A stretch of DNA of 36,395 nt from an uncultured Acidobacteriota bacterium (lineage in GTDB: Bacteria > Acidobacteriota > Thermoanaerobaculia > Gp7-AA8): NCBI GenBank assembly GCA_946887105.1, contig CAMPKJ010000017.1, positions 1-36,395 of the forward strand, written 5' to 3'. Position numbers and translations under genes: made by a program. Position 1 is the first letter of the stretch; the number at the start of each line of letters is the position of its first letter. Below the pieces are notes generated by a model, which was given only the letters and a program-made list of their open reading frames with translations, made no database searches and had not been told where the DNA came from. Below are positions 8,636 through 15,642 of the stretch, one piece after another.

Positions 8636-9118
8636 TTACTGGCGCAGCCGGATCACCGCGGTCTCGACCAGCTTGTCGCCCGGCAGGCCCGTCTGCCACG
8701 CCGTGGCCCTCACGCTGCCGGTCTCGCGCAACGTGCCGAAGGCGGTGCGCACGCGGAAGCGAACGGTGGAGCGCTCCGCCGGCTGGATGTTGCCGAACGT
8801 GAAGCGGTACATGTTCGTGCCGGGGGTGTGCATCACGTTGACGCCGCGGTCGTTGGTCTGATCCATGACGATCAGCTGCGGCGGCAATTCGACTTCGAGC
8901 AGCACGTCTTGGATGTTGTTGACGCCCGTATTCGCGATCTGGACGTCGAGGTTGTCCACTCCCTCCTCGGGGAGATCGCTCGGGTGAATGATGTTCAGCG
9001 TCAGCACCTGCCCGCGCGACGTGACCGCCATCCCGCTGCTCTTACACGCGGTGGTGGAGATCAGAGCGACGGCCACGATCGCGACCAGGGCGACCGTCCA
9101 CAGTTGATTGCGTCTCAT
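8636..9118 (-). CDS. Probable lipoprotein with a DUF11-like beta-sandwich
   Basis: A 160-residue protein beginning MRRNQLWTVALVAIVAVALISTTACKSS. It has a positively charged n-region, a hydrophobic core and a Cys at about residue 25 in a lipobox-like context (TTAC, a weak match). The mature part reads as one immunoglobulin-like domain: LTLNIIHPSDLPEEGVDNLDVQIANTG, then VELPPQLIV and TVRFRVRTAFGT. This resembles DUF11/CARDB-type domains of envelope proteins. The ATG at 9118 was chosen because AAGGAG lies 6-7 nt upstream; a longer frame to 9151 lacks a site. It is probably in an operon with the 50-residue protein. Confidence 0.75.
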   Translation of the reverse strand: MRRNQLWTVALVAIVAVALISTTACKSSGMAVTSRGQVLTLNIIHPSDLPEEGVDNLDVQIANTGVNNIQDVLLEVELPPQLIVMDQTNDRGVNVMHTPGTNMYRFTFGNIQPAERSTVRFRVRTAFGTLRETGSVRATAWQTGLPGDKLVETAVIRLRQ

Positions 9119-9194
9119 GCGTTTCTCCTTATTTTCTCGTGGCCGGCACACACGCCGGCGCGTAGTTATTCAGTGCAAGGGTATTGCCCGGCAC

Positions 9195-9288
9195 CGGTTC
9201 CCTCGGTTCCTCGGGGTTCCTCGGGGGTTCCTCGGAGAATTGCTTCGCTCCCGAGGAACCCGAGGAACTCCGAGGAACCCGAGGAACC
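9195..9288. repeat. Hairpin element A1 (4 x 8-bp inverted arms)
   Basis: The left arm has four TTCCTCGG units at about 9198, 9207, 9217 and 9228, the first with an extra C. The right arm has four CCGAGGAA units at 9251, 9260, 9270 and 9279. Units are separated by 0-3 nt and the loop is about 15 nt. Outside this, AGTGCAA (9172-9178) and TTGCACT (9293-9299) form a further inverted pair. It lies between divergent genes, just upstream of the sugar-kinase start, and is the only copy not next to a stop codon or inside a gene. Confidence 0.92.
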
Positions 9289-9298
9289 GTCGTTGCAC

Positions 9299-9304
9299 TA
9301 CGCT
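9299..9304 (+). promoter_or_regulatory. -10 element TACGCT before the BadF-type kinase
   Basis: TACGCT ends 10 bp before the ATG at 9315, with no Shine-Dalgarno, so the leader would be about 4 nt. It begins at the outer end of element A1 and its outer inverted pair. Confidence 0.4.
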
Positions 9305-9314
9305 CTCGCCCGGA

Positions 9315-9995
9315 ATGACTTATTTCATCGGCGTCGACGGTGGCGCCTCGAAAACGGCCGCTCTCGTCGTCGATGAGCACGGCAATCCGCTCGGGCGCGG
9401 TCTGGCCGGCGCGTCGAATCACCTGCGCGTGGGGATCGACGAGGCGACGCGCAATGTCGAGCACGCCGTCAACATCGCGCTGGTCGAGGCCGGCATTGCC
9501 ATCCGCAATGTCGAATACGCCTACTGCGGGATCGCGGGCGCCGATCATCCCGTGCATCGGCAGAGAGTGGTCGACGCATTGCGGATCTTTTTTCCGCGCG
9601 GCAATTTCGTGGTGGACACGGACGCGCGCGTGGCGCTCACGGGCGCGGTCGGCTTCGGCGCAGGCATCGTGATCATCTCCGGCACCGGCTCGGTCGCGTT
9701 CGGCCGCAACGCCGCGGGCGGAGAGGCACGCGCCGGCGGATGGGGACCGACGCTCGGCGATGAAGGCAGCGGTTACTGGATCGCGCGCGAAGGCCTCTCC
9801 GCGATCGTGCGCGCGCACGATGGCCGCGGCTTCTCCACCAGGATGACCGACCTGCTCTGCGAGACATACGGGATGTGCGAGCCCGACGAGCTGCCGCGAT
9901 TCGTCTACGCGGCGACGACGCACGTGGACGACATCGCGCGCTACGGAAAGCTGGTGGTCGACGCGGCGAAGGAAGGCGATGATGTCGCGCGCTAG
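9315..9995 (+). CDS. BadF/BadG-type ATPase, probable N-acetylglucosamine kinase (N-terminal part, ends at a premature TAG)
   Basis: Encodes 226 residues of an ASKHA-fold sugar kinase. Motifs: YFIGVDGGASKTAALVVDE (phosphate-1 loop, residues 3-21), GIAGADHP, DTDARVAL, then IISGTGSVAFGRN (phosphate-2) and GGWGPTLGDEGSGYWIAREGL. These match the BadF/BadG/BcrA/BcrD family, whose stand-alone members include GlcNAc kinases. The frame stops at TAG (9993-9995) after EGDDVAR. The sequence beyond continues the same family in the same frame to 10256, so one nonsense codon splits a gene of about 313 residues. The adenosine-site C-terminal part is cut off, so the shortened product is probably inactive unless the TAG is a sequencing error. 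Confidence 0.88.
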   Translation: MTYFIGVDGGASKTAALVVDEHGNPLGRGLAGASNHLRVGIDEATRNVEHAVNIALVEAGIAIRNVEYAYCGIAGADHPVHRQRVVDALRIFFPRGNFVVDTDARVALTGAVGFGAGIVIISGTGSVAFGRNAAGGEARAGGWGPTLGDEGSGYWIAREGLSAIVRAHDGRGFSTRMTDLLCETYGMCEPDELPRFVYAATTHVDDIARYGKLVVDAAKEGDDVAR

Positions 9996-10256
9996 ATCCT
10001 CTCGCGCGGCGGCTCGGAGCTCGCGGAATGCGTGCTGGCCATCGCGCGCAAGCTGCACATGACCGAGGCGCAGTTCCCGGTGGCGTATGTCGGCGGCGCG
10101 TTTCACGCCGCCGAGATGCTGCTCAGCCCGATGCGCCTGCGCATCGAGCGCGACGCCCCCGGCGCGACGCTCACGCCACCGGAGCGCACCCCCGTCGAAG
10201 GGGCGGCCATGATGGCCATGCATGCGGCGGAGGCGCCGCGCGCCGGCCGCGCCTAG
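9996..10256 (+). pseudogene. C-terminal remnant of the BadF-type kinase, in frame after an amber codon
   Basis: Directly after the TAG at 9993-9995 the same frame reads ILSRGGSELAECVLAIARKL, then VAYVGGAFHAAEMLL, and stops at TAG 10254-10256. GxxLA and the YVGGAF motif (family: GGVF/GGAF before the adenosine site) are normal for the end of a BadF-type kinase, so no base was gained or lost. A GTG at 10032 could start a separate fragment, but nothing suggests it is translated alone. The end overlaps the convergent beta-barrel gene by 4 bp. Confidence 0.8.
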
Positions 10257-10897
10257 AAGCGCAGCGAGAGTCCCGCCGACAGGATCACCGGATTGATGTC
10301 GAACGTCACGTCCGTGTCTCCCGCCGTGCGCACCGCGCGCGCGGACGATTCGAGCGGGACGTACTTCGCATCCACCGTGATCCCGAAGTTGTCCGACAGG
10401 CGGATGCCCAGGCCGGCGTTCAACGCCAGGCCGACGTCGTCATCGAAGTCGAGGCGCTCGAAGTCGATGTTGTTCAGTTCGTCCGGCGCATCGACGTCGT
10501 CGATGAGCATGTACGCCGCGCCCGCACCGACATACGGATCGAAGGTTCCGTTCGGCGCGAAATGAAACTGCAACACCGCCGTGATCGGCATCATCTCCGC
10601 CTCGGTATCGCCGGCGTTGTTCACCGCGCGCTGGCGGATGTTCACGTCCGTGTTGACGCGCGAGATCGCGAACTCGGTCGAGATCCGCTCGCCGAAGAAG
10701 ATGTTCGCCGCCAGACCGTAGCCGACGGTGCCGTCGAAGTTCACGTCGACCGGATTGCTGGTCGTGTCGTCGAACGTGCCTTCGCTGCTCGTGTCGAGCC
10801 AGACCACATTGCCGGTCAGATCGAATGCGCGGCTCTGCCCGGACATCGGAACTGCTGCTGCGATGAGCAAAACGAGAATCGGTACTGCACGCTTCAT
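10253..10897 (-). CDS. Outer-membrane beta-barrel protein, OmpW-like
   Basis: A 214-residue protein with a signal peptide (MKRAVPILVLLIAAAVPMSGQ). Alternating amphipathic strands follow: FDLTGNVVWLDTS, VGYGLAANIFFG, ITAVLQFHF, FDPYVGAGAAYMLI, VGLALNAGLGIRLSDNFGITVDAKYVPL. It ends ILSAGLSLRF, with the terminal Phe typical of outer-membrane barrels. The FDPYVGAGAAY stretch is typical of OmpW-type eight-stranded barrels, which may pass small hydrophobic compounds. The start is ATG 10897, since GGAGGT lies 7 nt upstream; an extension to 10939 is unlikely. It faces the kinase remnant. Confidence 0.85.
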   Translation of the reverse strand: MKRAVPILVLLIAAAVPMSGQSRAFDLTGNVVWLDTSSEGTFDDTTSNPVDVNFDGTVGYGLAANIFFGERISTEFAISRVNTDVNIRQRAVNNAGDTEAEMMPITAVLQFHFAPNGTFDPYVGAGAAYMLIDDVDAPDELNNIDFERLDFDDDVGLALNAGLGIRLSDNFGITVDAKYVPLESSARAVRTAGDTDVTFDINPVILSAGLSLRF

Positions 10898-10954
10898 GGT
10901 GTACACCTCCGCGCGGAGGCAGAGCACCGCCGATACCAAAATTGACGGGCGCGG

Positions 10955-12610
10955 CTACTTGCCGCGCACCGCCGCCGTCTTTGCGAAGAACTCTTCCCCT
11001 TCCAGCCACATCGGCAACTGCGCGCCCTGCGCGGCCTCGTAGCCGAGCCACAGCGCGAGCTTCGCCACCTGCACCGCCGCGTTGAAGTCCCACGACGGGT
11101 CGAGCTCGTCGCTCGGCTGGTGATAGTGCTTCTCGCGGTACTCCTTCGACTTCGCCTGACCCCATCCCGCGGGCTTGCCCTTCACCTCGAGTCCCTGCTT
11201 GATCGAGAACGCCGGCACGCCTGCCTTCGCGAGACTGAAGTGATCGGAGCGGTAGTACGAGCCCTGCTCGGGCGCCTGATCGGGGACGATGGTCAGATCC
11301 ATCGCCTTGGTCACGCTCTGCGCGGTGGGAAAGAACGTGGTGCGATCGACGCCGATCATCGTCACTTCCGTCACCTGGCCGAAGAGATTCAGCGCGTCGA
11401 GATTGATGCCCAGCCCGATCCTGCCCGCCGGGATCGGCGGTTGCTGGCCGAAGTATTCGGAGCCGAGCAGTCCCTGCTCTTCCGCGGCCACCAGCGCGAA
11501 GAGGATGCTGCGCTTCGGACGCGGCTTCATCGCGCTCCAGACGCGCGCGAGCTCGAGCACCGTGGCCGTGCCGCTGGCGTTGTCGATCGCGCCGTTGTAG
11601 ATGGTGTCGGCCGGGTCGTCGTCATCGGGATTGCCGATGCCGAGGTGATCGTGATGCGCGCTGTAGAGGATCGCTTCCTCTTTCAGTTTCGGATCGCTGC
11701 CTTCGAGCCGCGCCACGACGTTCGCGGTATCGAAGGGACGGATGGTGCTCTTCAAGTTGCTCTGAAACTTCAGGCCGAGCGGCACCGGCTTGAAGTCGCG
11801 CGTGTGCGCGAGCTGCGTCAGCTGATCGAGCTTCAAGCCCGCGGCCGCGAACAGCTCCTGCGCCTTCTTCTCCGTGATCCATCCCGCGAACGCCAGCGCG
11901 TGCCTGCCTTCCGGATTCTTCACGTAGGCCTGCTCGCCGCCCCACGAGTTCCGCACCACCTGCCAGCCGTATCCGGCGGATGGATCGGTGTGGATGAGGA
12001 TCACCGCGTCGGCGCCGCGCGATGTGCCCATCTCGTACTTGTACGTCCAGCGTCCGTAGTACGTGCGCGCGCGGCCCTTGAAGAGATCGGGCTCCTTGGC
12101 CGTCGCGGGCGGATCGTCGACGAGCATGACCAGCGTCTTGCCGCGCGCGTCGAAGCCTTTGTAGTCGTCCCACTGATACTCGGGCGCCGAGACGCCGTGA
12201 CCGACGAAGACGATGTCGGAGTCGATGGTCACGTTCTCCAGCTGCGACTGATTGCCGCCGGCGATCTCATCGCGATACTGCATCGCACCAGCTTTCGAGA
12301 ACGAGAAGGACGACTGCGCCGCGTCGGTGGTGATGCCGAGGAGCGAGACCTTCTGGAAATACGTCCCGTTGTCGCCGGCGGGCTCGAGGCCGAGCGCCTC
12401 GAACTGCGCGGCGATGTAGCTCGTCGCCAGCTCGTCGCCGCGCGTGCCGGGACCGCGGCCTTCGAGCAGATCGCTGGAGAGGAACTTCGTGTGCGCGCGA
12501 ATCGCATCCGCGCGTAGCGCATCGAACGACTGCTTCACGGGCGCCGGCTGTGCCGATGCCGAGACAACGACCGGCAAGGCCACGGCGACAGCGAGAACGA
12601 ATCGGTTCAT
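10955..12610 (-). CDS. Secreted M28-family zinc aminopeptidase with PA domain
   Basis: A 551-residue exported metallopeptidase. The signal peptide spans residues 1-20 (cleavage after ASA). N-terminal residues about 30-90 contain LEGRGPGTRGDELATSYIAAQFEALGL, usual for M28. A protease-associated insert follows at about 130-250. The catalytic core starts at YSAHHDHLG (Zn ligand H319 and catalytic D321). It continues with GAIDNASGTA (bridging D343), AAEEQGLLGSEYF (E377/E378), GLGINLDALN, and a final His in YYRSDHFSLAKAGVPAF. All ligands are present, so it should be active. AAGGAG lies 5 nt before the ATG at 12610. It probably degrades peptides in the periplasm or outside. Confidence 0.92.
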   Translation of the reverse strand: MNRFVLAVAVALPVVVSASAQPAPVKQSFDALRADAIRAHTKFLSSDLLEGRGPGTRGDELATSYIAAQFEALGLEPAGDNGTYFQKVSLLGITTDAAQSSFSFSKAGAMQYRDEIAGGNQSQLENVTIDSDIVFVGHGVSAPEYQWDDYKGFDARGKTLVMLVDDPPATAKEPDLFKGRARTYYGRWTYKYEMGTSRGADAVILIHTDPSAGYGWQVVRNSWGGEQAYVKNPEGRHALAFAGWITEKKAQELFAAAGLKLDQLTQLAHTRDFKPVPLGLKFQSNLKSTIRPFDTANVVARLEGSDPKLKEEAILYSAHHDHLGIGNPDDDDPADTIYNGAIDNASGTATVLELARVWSAMKPRPKRSILFALVAAEEQGLLGSEYFGQQPPIPAGRIGLGINLDALNLFGQVTEVTMIGVDRTTFFPTAQSVTKAMDLTIVPDQAPEQGSYYRSDHFSLAKAGVPAFSIKQGLEVKGKPAGWGQAKSKEYREKHYHQPSDELDPSWDFNAAVQVAKLALWLGYEAAQGAQLPMWLEGEEFFAKTAAVRGK

Positions 12611-12747
12611 GAGGTCTCCTTCAGGATGCGGAGGATAGCCGAAACATCCGGCATCCAACTGCCTCCCCGGCCGCCCGTGTGCTCCAGCTCGATGACCCGG
12701 CAATGAAATGACGGACCGGCGTAACCAAAACGTCACAGCACTTTCCT

Positions 12748-13023
12748 ATGCGATTGAGGGTAGGGATTTCGTGCCTTAAGTCACTCCTCATCAGAGTGAA
12801 CGCAAAAGCCGCCATTGAGTTCGATGCCATGAGCGCCGTACACCTGCCGATGTCCGAGCGTGTGCTCGACAAGTTGGCCGATATCCTCTTTGCTACCGAC
12901 GAGATACTGGACATGATCCGTGTCGAGGAGCGTCTGCCCGACGCCACCTCCGTCGTAGTACAGAGCTCGGTCCAAAAGGTCTACGATCAGATCAACGAGC
13001 TGATGAAAAAGCTTGCGGACTGA
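12748..13023 (+). CDS. Small hypothetical protein, start uncertain
   Basis: The open frame gives up to 91 residues. The convincing part starts at Met28 (12829) or Met34 (12847): a 58-64-residue, mostly helical, acidic protein (SERVLDKLADILFATDEILDMIRVEERLPD...KVYDQINELMKKLAD). Codons before 12829 are less GC-rich at position 3 and read as upstream sequence. No Shine-Dalgarno precedes any candidate start. The leucine-rich heptads suggest a helical hairpin or dimer. It lies alone between the M28 gene (137-bp gap, nothing else seen) and the tetR promoter. I do not recognise the family. Confidence 0.45.
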   Translation: MRLRVGISCLKSLLIRVNAKAAIEFDAMSAVHLPMSERVLDKLADILFATDEILDMIRVEERLPDATSVVVQSSVQKVYDQINELMKKLAD

Positions 13024-13058
13024 TCCATCACACAACCGTCATCTTCCAAAAACGGCCC

Positions 13059-13087
13059 TTGACTTCCCGAACGACGCCTCCTAACTT
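13059..13087 (+). promoter_or_regulatory. Promoter of the tetR-efflux operon
   Basis: TTGACT (13059-13064), a 17-bp spacer and TAACTT (13082-13087) form a good sigma-70-type promoter. The -10 hexamer overlaps the palindrome at 13084-13100. Confidence 0.7.
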
Positions 13088-13100
13088 AACAGTGTTAAGT
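13084..13100. promoter_or_regulatory. TetR operator, perfect 17-bp palindrome
   Basis: ACTTAACAGTGTTAAGT has 8-bp perfect arms around one central G, a size and symmetry typical of TetR-family operators. It covers the -10 hexamer and the expected start point just upstream of tetR, so binding would block the promoter and repress the whole operon. Confidence 0.75.
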
Positions 13101-13113
13101 AACGGAGGAGCGT

Positions 13114-13731
13114 TTGGGACCAAAGGAACGCAGAGAACGGGAACGCGAAGAGATCCGCACCAGGATCCTCGACGCCGCCCGTGAGTTGTTCGCCAGCGAA
13201 GGCGTCGAGTCGGTGACGATGCGCCGCATCGCCGACCGCATCGAGTACTCCCCTACCGCCATCTACTTCCACTTCCGCGACAAGGAAGCGCTGCTGGCCG
13301 AGCTGTGCGACTGCGACTTCCGCGCGTTCGCGCAGGAGTTCTTCGTGATCGCGCGGCTCGCCGACCCGGTGGAGCGCCTCCGCGCCGCGGGCCAGGCCTA
13401 CGTCTCGTTCGGACTGAACAATCCCAGCCACTACCGGCTCATGTTCATGACGCCGAAGACCGCGGAGTCGACGCTCACGAAAGGCAATCCGGAAGAGGAC
13501 GCGTATGCGTTCCTCAAGGTGATCGTGGCCGAGTTGATGGAGCAGGGCCGCTTCCGCGAGACGCTCACGGACGTCGATCTCATCGCGCAGGTGATCTGGT
13601 CGGCGATCCATGGCCTGGTGTCGCTCGAGATCGCGAAGTGCAAGGACCAGTGGGTGGAGTGGCGGCCGGTCGAACAGCGCGCGAAGGCGACGATCGACCT
13701 GATCGTCAACGGGCTGCTGAAGGAGGCATGA
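13114..13731 (+). CDS. TetR-family transcriptional regulator of the downstream ABC efflux operon
   Basis: A 205-residue regulator. The N-terminal helix-turn-helix spans about residues 17-63 (ILDAARELFASEGVESVTMRRIADRIEYSPTAIYFHFRDKEALL), a textbook TetR DNA-binding domain. The C-terminal ligand domain (about 75-200) contains NPSHYRLMFM and a WSAIHGLVSLEI segment, like TetR members with a WHG-type C-terminal domain. The start is TTG at 13114, supported by GGAGGAG 3-5 nt upstream; no ATG or GTG fits. It is first in an operon with permease, ATPase and adaptor, and its own operator sits in the promoter, so autorepression relieved by the exported compound is likely. Confidence 0.93.
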   Translation: MGPKERREREREEIRTRILDAARELFASEGVESVTMRRIADRIEYSPTAIYFHFRDKEALLAELCDCDFRAFAQEFFVIARLADPVERLRAAGQAYVSFGLNNPSHYRLMFMTPKTAESTLTKGNPEEDAYAFLKVIVAELMEQGRFRETLTDVDLIAQVIWSAIHGLVSLEIAKCKDQWVEWRPVEQRAKATIDLIVNGLLKEA

Positions 13732-13733
13732 TC

Positions 13734-14864
13734 ATGTCTGTCGATCTGGCGACGAAGTCGCTCCTTCACGACAAGCTCCGCTTCTTCATCACCGTCTCCG
13801 GCGTGGCCTTCGCGGTCACGCTCGTGTTCGTGCAGGTCGGTTTGTTCATCGGGCTGATGAGCAACGCCTCGCTGACCATCGATCAGATCGACGCCGATCT
13901 CTGGGTGACCTCACGCAACACGCCGAACGTCGACTTCGCGCACACGTTTCCGGAGACCTACATCAAACGCGTGCGCGCGGTGCCGGGCGTGGAACGCGCC
14001 GACAATCTGATCGTCTGGTTCATGAACGTGAACCTGCCCACGGGCGCGGTCGAGGGCACGGAGGTGTATGCGCTCGAGAACTTCAGCCGGTGGAACTTTC
14101 CGCAGAACGTGGTGGACGGCAATCTCGACGATCTCCGCCGCGGCCCATACATGGTGCTCGACGACTCGGCGAAGAAGCGCTGGGGCTCGTTCGCGGTCAA
14201 CGACTACCGCGAGGTGCTCGGCCGCCGGCTGAAGATCATCGGCCGCACCGTCGACGCGAAGTCGTTCACCACCACGCCGCTGACGTTCATGGATTACCGC
14301 CTCGCGCAGAGCCTCAACGAAGGAGAGCTGCGAGGCAACACGACGTACATCCTGATCAAGCTCGCGCCGCATGCAAACGTCGAAGCGGTGCGCGACGAGC
14401 TGCGCCGGCGGCTTCCGTACAACGACATCTACACGAAGCAGGAGTGGGCGAAACGCTCGCGCACGTACTGGATCGACTCCACGGGCCTCGGTCTGAACAT
14501 GTACATCACAGTCTTCCTCGGCTGCCTGGTCGGGATCGTGGTGGTCGCGCAGACGCTCTACACGTCGACCATGGAGCACATCCGCGAGTTCGGCACGGTG
14601 AAGGCGATCGGCGGCGGCAACGGCGACATCTACCTGATCCTCGGCAAGCAGGCGCTGATCGCCGCCATCGCCGGCTTCGCGCTCGGCGCGCTGCAGGCGT
14701 TCGCGCTGCGTCCGGTGATGGCCGGCATCGATTTGAAGTTGATCATCCCCATGCAGCTCTACGGCGCGGTGCTGCTCGGCGCGATCGCGCTCTGTCTCGG
14801 CGCCGCGGTCATCTCATTCAGAAAGGTCGCGTCGATCGATCCGGCGCTGGTTTTTAGAACGTGA
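13734..14864 (+). CDS. ABC transporter permease, DevC/FtsX (MacB-like) type
   Basis: A 376-residue inner-membrane permease. One N-terminal membrane helix spans about 18-42. A large periplasmic region follows at about 43-255, including the NFPQNVVDGN and VLDDSAKKRWG segments typical of DevC-type permeases. Three C-terminal helices span about 260-365, with MEHIREFGTVKAIGGGNGDIYLIL in the first cytoplasmic loop, the FtsX/MacB signature. With the ATPase and HlyD adaptor it forms a tripartite exporter. ATG 13734 has AGGAGG 7 nt upstream; the ATG at 13728 overlaps the tetR stop but sits too close to that site. Hairpin element C1 starts directly after the stop codon. Confidence 0.9.
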   Translation: MSVDLATKSLLHDKLRFFITVSGVAFAVTLVFVQVGLFIGLMSNASLTIDQIDADLWVTSRNTPNVDFAHTFPETYIKRVRAVPGVERADNLIVWFMNVNLPTGAVEGTEVYALENFSRWNFPQNVVDGNLDDLRRGPYMVLDDSAKKRWGSFAVNDYREVLGRRLKIIGRTVDAKSFTTTPLTFMDYRLAQSLNEGELRGNTTYILIKLAPHANVEAVRDELRRRLPYNDIYTKQEWAKRSRTYWIDSTGLGLNMYITVFLGCLVGIVVVAQTLYTSTMEHIREFGTVKAIGGGNGDIYLILGKQALIAAIAGFALGALQAFALRPVMAGIDLKLIIPMQLYGAVLLGAIALCLGAAVISFRKVASIDPALVFRT

Positions 14865-14969
14865 GTTGTTCTCGGTTGTCAGTTGTCGGTTGTCTGTGCG
14901 GCATCGCACTGGCGACAACGCACGGCTGAACGGCGACGCGCAGACAACGGACAACCGACAACCGACAAC
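14865..14969. repeat. Hairpin element C1 (7-bp unit inverted arms) inside the efflux operon
   Basis: Left-arm units are GTTGTTCTCG (long variant), GTTGTCA, GTTGTCG and GTTGTCT (14865-14895). Right-arm units are AGACAAC, GGACAAC, CGACAAC and CGACAAC (14942-14969). The stem continues inward with TGTGCG and CGCGCA, leaving a loop of about 36 nt. It starts at the base after the permease TGA and ends 13 bp before the ATPase ATG. The loop shares TGTGCGGCATCGC with element C2 at 32770. Confidence 0.9.
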
Positions 14970-14982
14970 ATCGAGGAGCAAC

Positions 14983-15642
14983 ATGTCCGTTCTCACCGCA
15001 CACGCAGTCGAAAAGCACTTCACCGAAGGCCGCGAGACGGTCACGGTCCTGAAGGGGATCGACTTCAGCATCGACCGAGGCGAGATCGTGTCGCTCGAAG
15101 GTCCGTCCGGCTCCGGCAAGACCACGTTCCTCTCGATCCTCGGCTGCATCCTCACGCCGTCGAAGGGCGACGTGGTGATCGAAGGAACGCCGGTGAGCAG
15201 CAAGGCGCTGGCCGCGATCCGCAAACGCTCGCTCGGATTCGTGTTCCAGCAGTTCAATCTCTTCCCCTCGCTCACCGCGATCGAGAACGTCGAATACGCG
15301 CTCAACGTGAAGGGCGTGAAGGGAAGCGAGGCGCGCGTCGAAGCGCAGCGCGTGATCGAAGCGGTCGGTCTCGGCGATCGCCAGCACTTTCTGCCGCGCG
15401 ACATGAGCGGCGGCCAGAAGCAGCGCGTGGCCATCGCACGAGCGCTGGCCGGCAACGCGCCGATCCTCCTCGCCGACGAGCCGACCGCGAATCTCGACTC
15501 GACCGTCGGGACGCAAGTCCTGGAAATGTTCCGCGCGCTGGCCAAGCAGGAGAACCGCGCGCTGGTCATCGTCACTCACGACCCCAAAGTACGCACGATC
15601 GCCGACCGCGTCGTGCAGATTCAGGATGGAGCTCTCGTATGA
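14983..15642 (+). CDS. ABC transporter ATP-binding protein, DevA/LolD/MacB type
   Basis: A 219-residue ATPase driving the exporter. Walker A is GPSGSGKT (about 39-46), the Q-loop is FVFQQFNLFPSLT, the signature is MSGGQKQRVAIARAL, Walker B is PILLADEPTANLDS and the switch His is IVTHD. The LxxxTAIENVEYAL pattern after the Q-loop is typical of LolD/MacB/DevA. ATG 14983 is preceded by GAGGAG with 4-5 nt spacing. Longer frames would translate repeat C1 and are rejected. Its stop overlaps the adaptor start (ATGA). Confidence 0.94.
   Translation: MSVLTAHAVEKHFTEGRETVTVLKGIDFSIDRGEIVSLEGPSGSGKTTFLSILGCILTPSKGDVVIEGTPVSSKALAAIRKRSLGFVFQQFNLFPSLTAIENVEYALNVKGVKGSEARVEAQRVIEAVGLGDRQHFLPRDMSGGQKQRVAIARALAGNAPILLADEPTANLDSTVGTQVLEMFRALAKQENRALVIVTHDPKVRTIADRVVQIQDGALV

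Noticed and set aside
9195..9288. CRISPR-like array
   Set aside because: The repeated words are 8 bp, separated by 0-3 nt, and are inverted in the second half. There are no spacers and no cas genes.
9993..9995. Amber codon as programmed pyrrolysine or readthrough
   Set aside because: TAG ends several normal genes in the window and no pylT/pylS-like gene or downstream structure is visible. A nonsense mutation or base error is simpler.
12611..12747. RNA gene or regulatory element in the gap after the M28 start
   Set aside because: No tRNA-like fold, clear promoter pair or convincing hairpin was found.
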